From Clostridia bacterium (GTDB taxonomy: Bacteria > Bacillota > Clostridia > Oscillospirales > Acutalibacteraceae), in the NCBI GenBank assembly GCA_017519685.1, contig JAFWRV010000006.1, positions 1 to 5,143 on the forward strand: a DNA stretch of 5,143 nucleotides, written 5' to 3'. Positions 1 to 5,143 of the stretch are shown here, piece by piece. A program made the position numbers and the translations under genes. How positions within the stretch are numbered: the first letter of the stretch is position 1; each line of letters opens with the position of its first letter. Below the pieces are notes generated by a model. It made no database searches. It worked only from the letters and a program-made list of their open reading frames with translations, and was not told where the DNA came from.

Positions 1-1004
1 AACTGAGCTTTTTCAAGGCCGGGTATGCTTTGAACTATTTTAAGCTGTATATCTTCGGGAAGGGAAGATGAAAGACCCTGAAGATACATTTCATCTGTTT
101 TGAGTCCGCAGGGCTCAACAAATATCTGATGGCGTTCCTTTTCGGAAAACCTGACTATCTTGTCTTCGATGCTCGGGCAGTATCTCGGGCCTACGCCGTC
201 AATTTTTCCCGAATAGAGGGGAGAGCGGTGGAGATTTTCGAGAATTACCCTTTTTGTTTCTTCTCCGGTGTAAGTAATATAACAGCAGAGTTTGTTTTCT
301 ACTTCGCATATTTCTGAAAAAGAAAAATGAGGTATTTCCTTATCTCCCTGCTGAAGTTCCATTTCATCAAAGTTGCAGGACCTTCTGTTTACCCTCGGAG
401 GAGTGCCTGTTTTACACCGCCTTGTCATAACGCCGAGTTTTTTAAGGGAGAGAGCGAGCTCGGTTGACGGGAACATACCGTCGGGACCGCTTTCATAGGA
501 AACGTCGCCGATATAGACCTTGCCCGCGAGAAATGTTCCGGTTGCTATTATGACCGCCTTTGTTCTGTGAACGGCGCCGAGGCGGGTGGTAAGCAGCCAG
601 GAGTCGCCGTCTTTGACAATATCAACGATTTCCGCCTGGCGCAGATAAAGGTTTTCCTGTTTTTCAAGGGCGTTTTTCATATAATCCGAGTAAGCGCGCC
701 TGTCAATCTGCGCTCTGGGAGAATGTACCGCGGGACCTTTGCCGAGATTGAGCATACGGCTCTGAACGGCGTTGAGATCGGCGGCTTTACCCATTTCGCC
801 TCCGAGAGCGTCAATTTCCCTGACGAGATGTCCTTTGGAGGTGCCGCCTATTGAGGGATTGCAGGGCATATTGCCGACCCAGTCGAGATTTATCGTGAAA
901 ACTGCTGTTTTACAGCCGAGGCGCGCCGAAGCAAGCCCCGCCTCAATACCGGCGTGACCTGCTCCTATAACGGAAATATCAAAACTGTCGGACTCATAAT
1001 TCAT
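1..1004 (-). CDS. mnmG: MnmG (GidA), tRNA U34 carboxymethylaminomethyl-modifying enzyme, FAD-binding subunit; N-terminal part only
   Basis: MnmG partners with MnmE to install the (carboxymethyl)aminomethyl group at C5 of wobble uridine 34 in certain tRNAs, using FAD, NADH and a folate one-carbon donor; it acts in the cytoplasm. The visible 334 residues show the FAD-binding GAGHAG loop (14-19), NPSIGG (49-54), REIDALGGEMG (62-72), KGPAVHS (89-95), KTGTPPR (198-204), the NLHRSP segment (257-262) and RYCPSIEDK (274-282). Cys48 and Cys276 match the two functionally important cysteines of the family. Full-length members are about 620-630 residues, so nearly half, including the C-terminal MnmE-binding helical domain, lies beyond the left edge. 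ATG at 1004 was chosen because MNYESDSFDISVIGAGHAG aligns without gaps with the usual N-terminus. An in-frame GTG at 1016 lies just after AAAGGAAG and is the alternative start. The gene overlaps the UDG end by 11 nt, suggesting translational coupling. Identity is very secure. Confidence 0.97.
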   Translation of the reverse strand, partial: MNYESDSFDISVIGAGHAGIEAGLASARLGCKTAVFTINLDWVGNMPCNPSIGGTSKGHLVREIDALGGEMGKAADLNAVQSRMLNLGKGPAVHSPRAQIDRRAYSDYMKNALEKQENLYLRQAEIVDIVKDGDSWLLTTRLGAVHRTKAVIIATGTFLAGKVYIGDVSYESGPDGMFPSTELALSLKKLGVMTRRCKTGTPPRVNRRSCNFDEMELQQGDKEIPHFSFSEICEVENKLCCYITYTGEETKRVILENLHRSPLYSGKIDGVGPRYCPSIEDKIVRFSEKERHQIFVEPCGLKTDEMYLQGLSSSLPEDIQLKIVQSIPGLEKAQ

Positions 1005-1572
1005 AGGTATGCACACAGACTTCCTTTATTTTATCCCTTAAAGCAAGAAAATCGTCAAGCGCGAGGGGCTTGTTGTTCGGATTTCTGAGCAGGGCGGCGG
1101 GGTGGAATGTTCCCATAAACAGAATTCCGCCTTTTTCGATGAATTCACCGTGCTGCTGTGTAACGCGGAAATCCTTTGAAATCAGTCTCTGCGCCGAGAT
1201 TCTTCCGAGGCAGACAATGATTTTAGGTCTTATAAGACGCGTCTGCTCGCGGAGCCATTCAATGCAGCAGTCCATTTCGGCATCGGAAGGATCCCTGTTT
1301 TCGGGAGGACGGCATTTCACCATATTTGCGATATAGATATTTTTCTTCCTGTCAAGATTTATATGGGTGAGGTATTTGTCAAGAAGCTGTCCGCCTCTGC
1401 CGACAAACGGCTCGCCCTGCATATCCTCGTTGTAGCCCGGTCCTTCGCCGACAAACATAACCTCCGCTTTTTCGTTTCCGACACCGAAAACAAGATTTGT
1501 TCTTGTGGGAGCAAGGTCGCACCTGCGGCATTCGAGGCAGTCCTTTCTGAGTTCATCCCAGTTTTTATACAA
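994..1572 (-). CDS. Family 4 (4Fe-4S) uracil-DNA glycosylase
   Basis: This enzyme cuts uracil out of DNA after cytosine deamination or dUMP misincorporation, starting base excision repair. Counting from the TTG start (192 residues), four cysteines match the family's iron-sulfur ligands: Cys15 and Cys18 (CRRC), Cys87 (VKCRPPENR) and Cys102. Motif 1 is GEGPGYNED (42-50), followed by FVGRGGQLLD, and the C-terminal motif is FHPA with His157, before LLRNP. Length is normal for the family (about 190-220). An extra cysteine, Cys12, makes a CxxCxxC run. Start choice: a GTG at 1581 would add three residues but has no well-spaced ribosome binding site, because the AGAGGTG motif overlaps that GTG. The same motif sits six bases before TTG at 1572, so TTG is favoured. 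The gene overlaps the end of ribF by 8 nt (17 with the GTG) and the start of mnmG by 11 nt. Family membership is secure; substrate preference and exact start are inferred. Confidence 0.95.
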   Translation of the reverse strand: MYKNWDELRKDCLECRRCDLAPTRTNLVFGVGNEKAEVMFVGEGPGYNEDMQGEPFVGRGGQLLDKYLTHINLDRKKNIYIANMVKCRPPENRDPSDAEMDCCIEWLREQTRLIRPKIIVCLGRISAQRLISKDFRVTQQHGEFIEKGGILFMGTFHPAALLRNPNNKPLALDDFLALRDKIKEVCVHTYEL

Positions 1573-2467
1573 TGTCAGCACCTCTTTTTCCGAAAACTGC
1601 AGCCGATTCCCCGGCGTCGGCGGCGATTTGATCTTTGAGCGCCTGTTCCGAAGAAAAGCGGATTTCTTCTCTTAAGTATTTAATCAATTTTACTTCGATA
1701 AAACGGCCGTACAGGTTGCCTTCAAACCCGATGATATAGGTTTCGCTGCGGAAATCCTCGTTTTCAAAGGTCGGCCTGAGACCTATGTTTGTGACAGAGG
1801 GATATTCTCTGCCGTCAACCGTTGTGACGGAAGCGTAAACTCCGGCTTTCGGAATGATGAAGCCGGGCTCGAAATACTGGTTTATCGTCGGAGCGTCAAG
1901 CAGTCTTCCCCGCTTTTTGCCGTCAACAACTTCGGTTTTATATGAAAACTCCCTGCCGAGCATAGCGTTTGCGTCTGTAATGTTTCCCTCCGATATCGCG
2001 GCGCGTATGCGCGTGGAGCTGACGGGGGAGCCGCCGTAGTTTACAAGGCCGACACAGTCAAACATCACCGAATTGTCTTCACAGAGTTTTTGCAGGTCGC
2101 CGCAGTTTCCGCTGCCGTTTTTACCGAAGCGGTAGTTATCGCCGCAGCAGACCGCTCCCGCGTTGAGCTCGCCGATAATGATTTTTTCAAAGAATTCTCC
2201 GGGGGAGTAATCCCTGATTTTTTCAAAATTTATAAAGTGGCTTTCTATCCCCGCTTTACGCAGAATTTCATTGCGAGCCGAGGGGGAGAGAAGCTCCGCC
2301 GGCGCTTTGCCTGTAAGGATTTTCAGCGGATGCGATTCAAACAGCAGCACAACAGGAACAAGCCCGCACTCTTTTTTTGAAAGAGCGCAGGCAATAACGG
2401 ACATATGACCCTTGTGAAGACCGTCAAAGCTGCCGAGCGCAACGGCGGATTTTTTGTTTTCAGTCAT
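1565..2467 (-). CDS. ribF: RibF, bifunctional riboflavin kinase / FAD synthetase
   Basis: RibF phosphorylates riboflavin to FMN and then adenylylates FMN to FAD, the last two steps of flavin cofactor synthesis, in the cytoplasm. The 300-residue product has the normal length and two-domain order. The N-terminal nucleotidyltransferase domain shows GSFDGLHKGH (12-21), ESHP (43-46), GDNYRFGK (109-116) and SSTRIR (150-155). The C-terminal flavokinase domain shows KKRGRLLDAPTINQ (184-197), TNIGLRPTF (226-234), Glu242 in SETYI at the usual place of the catalytic glutamate, and NLYGRFIEVKLIKYLR (251-266). One oddity is Asp191, where the GxPTxN motif usually has glycine. The ATG at 2467 begins one base after the typA stop; only a weak AGAAAG precedes it, so reinitiation by ribosomes finishing typA is plausible. 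ribF more often sits near truB/rbfA, so this neighbourhood is less usual. No FMN riboswitch is visible. The product also supplies FAD to MnmG, encoded two genes downstream. Confidence 0.97.
   Translation of the reverse strand: MTENKKSAVALGSFDGLHKGHMSVIACALSKKECGLVPVVLLFESHPLKILTGKAPAELLSPSARNEILRKAGIESHFINFEKIRDYSPGEFFEKIIIGELNAGAVCCGDNYRFGKNGSGNCGDLQKLCEDNSVMFDCVGLVNYGGSPVSSTRIRAAISEGNITDANAMLGREFSYKTEVVDGKKRGRLLDAPTINQYFEPGFIIPKAGVYASVTTVDGREYPSVTNIGLRPTFENEDFRSETYIIGFEGNLYGRFIEVKLIKYLREEIRFSSEQALKDQIAADAGESAAVFGKRGADIV
1579..1585 (-). promoter_or_regulatory. Ribosome binding site of the uracil-DNA glycosylase gene
   Basis: On the minus strand the sequence reads AGAGGTG, then CTGACA, then TTG. 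AGAGGTG is a near match to the anti-Shine-Dalgarno complement, and the 6-nt spacer is in the usual range. It lies inside the 3' end of ribF and includes the GTG that is the competing start, so it decides the start in favour of TTG at 1572. The motif is seen directly; its use is inferred. Confidence 0.6.
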
Positions 2468-2468
2468 A

Positions 2469-4289
2469 TTATTTCTTTCTGAACTGGTCTTTCATTCTCT
2501 GTTCCTTGGAGAGAATGCGTTTACGCAGACGCAGAGATACCGGAGTGACCTCGAGCAGCTCGTCGTCCTTTATGAATTCCATACACTGCTCAAGACTCAT
2601 CGTGCTCGGAGGAACAAGTCTCAGAGCTTCATCCGAGCCGGAAGCGCGGGTGTTGGTAAGATGTTTCAGTTTGCAGACGTTGCAGGTGACATCTTCGTTT
2701 TTGGCGCATTCGCCTATTATCATTCCTTCATATACGTCAACGCCCGGTCCTATGAACAGACGGCCTCTGTCCTGCGTGTTGAAAAGACCGTAGGCGGAGC
2801 TGACGCCCGTTTCGTGAACAACGATTGAGCCGCGCTCACGGGTATGGATTTCGCCCTTGAAGGGTTCATAACCGCTGAAAAGCTGGTTCATGATACCGTT
2901 GCCGTTTGTGTCGGTAAGGAATTCTGAGCGGTAGCCGATAAGACCTCTTGAAGGAATTTTGAATTCAAGATGTGATGAGCCGCCCTCGCGCGCGCCCATG
3001 TTTTCGAGCTCGGCTTTTCTTGAGCCGAGTTTTTCTATAACAACGCCGACATACTGCTCGGGAACCTCAACTATCAGAAGCTCCATCGGCTCATATACTT
3101 TGCCGTCAATGTTTTTAAGAATTACCTTCGGGCGTGAAACCTGGAATTCATAACCCTGACGGCGCATTGTTTCTATTAAAATGGAGAGGTGCAGCTCGCC
3201 TCTGCCCGAAACCTTGAAGGTATCGGTGGTTTCGGTTTCCTCAACTCTCATGCTGACATTGGTTTCAACCTCTTTGAAGAGGCGGTCGCGGATGTTTCTT
3301 GAGGTGACGAACTTGCCTTCCTTTCCGGCAAACGGGCTGTCATTGACAATGAAATTCATTGAAATGGTCGGCTCGTCGATTTTGATGAACGGAAGGGGAT
3401 CTATGTTATCCGGGTCGCAGAGAGTTTCGCCGATATTGATTCCCTCAATACCTGAAACGCAGATGATATCGCCTGCCTGCGCTTCTTCGCACTCAACTCT
3501 CTTGAGACCTTCAAACTGATAAAGACGCGAAACCTTGACCGCCTGCTTTGAGCCGTCGGTCTTGCAGAGAACCGCCTGCTCGTTTCGCTTTATCCTTCCT
3601 CTTTCAACTCTGCCGACACCTATCCTGCCGATATAATCGTCATAGTCAAGAGAGGAAAACAGGCACTGAAGCGGACCGTCGGGGTCGCCTTCGGGCGCCG
3701 GAATATTTTCGAGAATCGCGTCAAAGAGCGGCTGCATATCACCCTCGCGCACATCGGGGTCAAGAGATGAATAGCCGTCTTTCGCGCTTGCGTAAACGAC
3801 GGGGAACTCAAGCTGATCCTCGTCCGCGCCGAGGTCGATGAAAAGGTCGAGAACCTCATCGACGACTTCGTAGGGGCGGGCGTTGGGACGGTCGATTTTA
3901 TTGATGACGACCAGAACTTTTTTCCTGAGATTGAGAGCTTTCTTGAGAACGAATCTCGTCTGGGGCATACAGCCCTCAAACGCGTCAACAAGAAGCAGAA
4001 CGCCGTCAACCATCATAAGTATGCGCTCCACCTCGCCGCCGAAATCGGCGTGACCCGGGGTGTCAACGACATTTATTTTGGTACCTTTATAGTGAATGGA
4101 AGTGTTTTTTGAAAGAATCGTGATTCCTCTTTCCCTTTCGAGGTCGTTGGAATCCATTACTCTTTCCGCGACCTGCTCGTTCTCACGGAAGGTGCCGCTC
4201 TGCTTGAGCATTTCGTCAACAAGAGTAGTCTTGCCGTGGTCAACGTGGGCAATAATCGCGATATTTCTTAAATCTTTTTTTGAGGACAT
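2469..4289 (-). CDS. typA: TypA/BipA, ribosome-associated translational GTPase
   Basis: TypA is an EF-G-like GTPase that binds the 70S ribosome and supports 50S assembly and growth under stress, notably in the cold. The 606-residue product has the usual length. GTPase motifs are G1 AHVDHGKT (14-21), switch I ERERGITI (51-58), G3 DTPGH (76-80), G4 NKID (130-133) and G5 SAK (168-170). A beta-barrel domain II follows (about 205-290), then EF-G-like domains with [11 protein letters not shown] (361-371) and the TypA hallmark RGLIGYR (448-454). The TypA-specific C-terminal domain contains [18 protein letters not shown] near residue 555. ATG at 4289 is chosen because [19 protein letters not shown] matches the family N-terminus. 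An in-frame GTG at 4298 would add three residues, but it overlaps the only Shine-Dalgarno-like sequence, GGTG, six bases before the ATG. The gene begins 24 nt after the transporter stop and ends one base before ribF. No domain is missing and identity is secure. Confidence 0.98.
   Translation of the reverse strand: MSSKKDLRNIAIIAHVDHGKTTLVDEMLKQSGTFRENEQVAERVMDSNDLERERGITILSKNTSIHYKGTKINVVDTPGHADFGGEVERILMMVDGVLLLVDAFEGCMPQTRFVLKKALNLRKKVLVVINKIDRPNARPYEVVDEVLDLFIDLGADEDQLEFPVVYASAKDGYSSLDPDVREGDMQPLFDAILENIPAPEGDPDGPLQCLFSSLDYDDYIGRIGVGRVERGRIKRNEQAVLCKTDGSKQAVKVSRLYQFEGLKRVECEEAQAGDIICVSGIEGINIGETLCDPDNIDPLPFIKIDEPTISMNFIVNDSPFAGKEGKFVTSRNIRDRLFKEVETNVSMRVEETETTDTFKVSGRGELHLSILIETMRRQGYEFQVSRPKVILKNIDGKVYEPMELLIVEVPEQYVGVVIEKLGSRKAELENMGAREGGSSHLEFKIPSRGLIGYRSEFLTDTNGNGIMNQLFSGYEPFKGEIHTRERGSIVVHETGVSSAYGLFNTQDRGRLFIGPGVDVYEGMIIGECAKNEDVTCNVCKLKHLTNTRASGSDEALRLVPPSTMSLEQCMEFIKDDELLEVTPVSLRLRKRILSKEQRMKDQFRKK
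2493..2517. repeat. Perfect 8-bp inverted repeat at the 3' end of typA, upstream of ribF
   Basis: CATTCTCT (2493-2500) and AGAGAATG (2510-2517) are perfect reverse complements around a 9-nt loop. In the mRNA the loop would read CCAAGGAAC, exposing a purine-rich AAGGA. It lies inside typA codons, 25 nt before the ribF ATG, and has no T-run after it on the coding strand, so it is not a terminator. A role in ribF translation is possible but unproven; chance in coding sequence is a fair alternative. Confidence 0.4.
3009..3034 (+). repeat. Terminator-like hairpin antisense to typA
   Basis: On the plus strand CTCGGCT (3009-3015) and AGCCGAG (3023-3029) form a perfect 7-bp GC-rich stem around a 7-nt loop, followed directly by five T residues (3030-3034). 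This has the layout of an intrinsic terminator, but only for antisense transcription. It falls in well-conserved typA codons (around [13 protein letters not shown]), and no plus-strand gene ends nearby, so it may be coincidental. Confidence 0.25.
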
Positions 4290-4295
4290 TGGGAA

Positions 4296-4299
4296 CACC
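4296..4299 (-). promoter_or_regulatory. Weak ribosome binding site of typA
   Basis: The minus strand reads GGTG, TTCCCA, ATG just before typA. GGTG can pair with the CACC part of the 16S rRNA tail at a 6-nt spacing. It is the only Shine-Dalgarno-like match in the 24-nt gap between the transporter and typA, and it overlaps the rival GTG start. The match is short, so initiation may rely partly on translation of the upstream gene. Confidence 0.35.
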
Positions 4300-4313
4300 G
4301 GCTTTAACAGTAA

Positions 4314-5143
4314 TTATTCTGAAATCTGCACGCCTTCGGCTTCGCGTTTTGCCTGAAGGGCGGCAATCATATTTTCTTTTTCTTTGCCCGAAATCTTATA
4401 GAAGAACATCGGGATTGCGCACAGGAGAAGACTTATTCCCGGGATAACCGAAACAAGTGAGAAGACAGCGAAGTTCTGTGTTCTGGTAAGTTCGGTTGCC
4501 GCGGTGACAACAGTGGAGGACAGCATCTTGGAGGGCTCAAATCCGATAACCATATACATTACGATGATTCCGCAGGTTGAAAGAGCGGAGCCGATTTTGT
4601 TTATGAAACCCTGGACTGCCGCGCCGAGACCGTTGTCTCTCGCTCCCGTTTTAAGTTCAAGATAGTCAAGGCAGTCGCAGATAAGCGCGCCTGTGATAAC
4701 ATTGATAACACCGAGGGGAATGCAGGTGATGACAATGAAGGGGATGCAGATGTAAAGGTTGTTTGTGAACCAGCCGATAAGCGTTGTGAAAACGCTTGCG
4801 CCTGCGCCGACAAGGCAGGTGATGACAAGAAGCTTTTTATAGTCAATCTTTTTCATGAGATACGGCATAAGCAGTGTCGCGCCGAACATACCGACAATGG
4901 CGCAGACCTGGAAGATGGTCTTGACCGAAGCGACGCTCGCCTCGATTGCGGCAACCTTTTCCTCATAGGAGAGACCCGTAAGGTCGGGACCTATATAGAA
5001 GGCGTAACGCGCGACATGAATCGCCGCCGCCTGAACCATATATCTTCCGCTTGAGAGAACGCCCATGAGAAGAACAAGCATAAGGGGCTTGCAGGTGAAA
5101 ACGCGTTTGAGCTGGGACGGCTCGCCCGGCTGACGCTTTTTAA
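4314..5143 (-). CDS. GPH-family (glycoside-pentoside-hexuronide:cation symporter) MFS transporter, C-terminal half
   Basis: This is an inner-membrane secondary transporter that would import a glycoside, pentoside or hexuronide with a cation. The substrate cannot be read from the sequence. The open frame continues through the right edge, leaving 275 C-terminal residues. The fragment starts in the basic cytoplasmic loop between the two six-helix halves (KKRQPGEPSQLKR). About six hydrophobic segments follow, near residues 21-50, 76-96, 104-124, 129-155, 181-201 and 224-250, fitting TM7-TM12. Between TM10 and TM11, DCLDYLELKTGAR (156-168) matches the GPH/MelB-type D-x-x-DY-E-x-x-TG-x-R signature, followed by the NKIGSAL segment. 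The tail is a charged cytoplasmic helix ending in GVQISE. An internal ATG at 5081 is not the true start, since the upstream in-frame residues belong to the family. The gene ends 24 nt before typA with no terminator between, so readthrough is likely. Family call is strong; its functional link to the downstream genes is unknown. Confidence 0.9.
   Translation of the reverse strand, partial: KKRQPGEPSQLKRVFTCKPLMLVLLMGVLSSGRYMVQAAAIHVARYAFYIGPDLTGLSYEEKVAAIEASVASVKTIFQVCAIVGMFGATLLMPYLMKKIDYKKLLVITCLVGAGASVFTTLIGWFTNNLYICIPFIVITCIPLGVINVITGALICDCLDYLELKTGARDNGLGAAVQGFINKIGSALSTCGIIVMYMVIGFEPSKMLSSTVVTAATELTRTQNFAVFSLVSVIPGISLLLCAIPMFFYKISGKEKENMIAALQAKREAEGVQISE

Noticed and set aside
567..957. 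Plus-strand open frames of 61-95 residues opposite mnmG
   Set aside because: The opposite strand encodes continuous, highly conserved MnmG motifs, so these are shadows.
2468..2600. FMN riboswitch that might control ribF
   Set aside because: The region upstream of ribF is typA coding sequence and shows none of the conserved RFN-element segments.
2454..2828. 124-residue plus-strand open frame opposite the typA 3' end and ribF start
   Set aside because: It is antisense to conserved coding sequence, has no family resemblance and no clear ribosome binding site; an antisense shadow is the simpler reading.
3834..3863. 8-bp inverted repeat GTCGATGA/TCATCGAC with a 14-nt loop
   Set aside because: It arises from repeated Asp/Val/Glu/Leu/Ile codons ([13 protein letters not shown]) in typA, has no T-run and no nearby junction.
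3620..4009. 129-residue minus-strand open frame overlapping typA in another frame
   Set aside because: It lies wholly within the secure typA GTPase coding region, has no recognisable domain and has a shadow-like Ser/Arg-rich composition.
4037..4050. Short CGCCG-AAAT-CGGCG hairpin
   Set aside because: It is set by codons of the invariant [11 protein letters not shown] segment of TypA and is only 5 bp long.
4290..4360. Possible promoter before typA (AATAAT-like -10)
   Set aside because: No acceptable -35 hexamer was found at the right spacing and the element sits in AT-rich coding sequence; not supportable.

Overview
The window is almost entirely protein-coding, and every supported gene lies on the minus strand. 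In transcription order (right to left) they are: the C-terminal half of a GPH-family sugar:cation symporter, the ribosome-associated GTPase TypA/BipA, the bifunctional riboflavin kinase/FAD synthetase RibF, a family 4 iron-sulfur uracil-DNA glycosylase, and the N-terminal half of the tRNA-modifying flavoprotein MnmG. The first and last genes run off the window edges.

The protein variants suggest a Gram-positive anaerobe of the class Clostridia, perhaps a gut-type Oscillospirales/Ruminococcaceae-like lineage. MnmG has the form I associate with Clostridia (KGPAVHS...RAQIDR in place of KGPAVRALRAQADK), RibF has the PTINQ form of the flavokinase motif, and base composition is moderate by eye. This assignment is inference from motif style; no rRNA or marker search was possible.

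Layout: transporter (4314 to right edge), 24-nt gap, typA (2469-4289), 1-nt gap, ribF (1565-2467), short overlap, uracil-DNA glycosylase (994 to about 1572), 11-nt overlap, mnmG (left edge to 1004). There is no gene-free stretch longer than a few dozen bases. I see no tRNA, rRNA, CRISPR array, insertion sequence, riboswitch or convincing factor-independent terminator between genes. typA through mnmG is so tightly packed that co-transcription and translational coupling are likely; the transporter may be on the same transcript.

Functionally the four complete or near-complete housekeeping genes cover translation (TypA), flavin cofactor synthesis (RibF), uracil repair (UDG) and wobble-uridine modification (MnmG). 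RibF makes the FAD that MnmG needs, the one direct biochemical link in the cluster. I found no evidence of a previously undescribed system. The points worth a second look are modest: the unusual gene neighbourhood, start-codon choices, a substituted flavokinase motif residue in RibF, and two inverted repeats inside typA.
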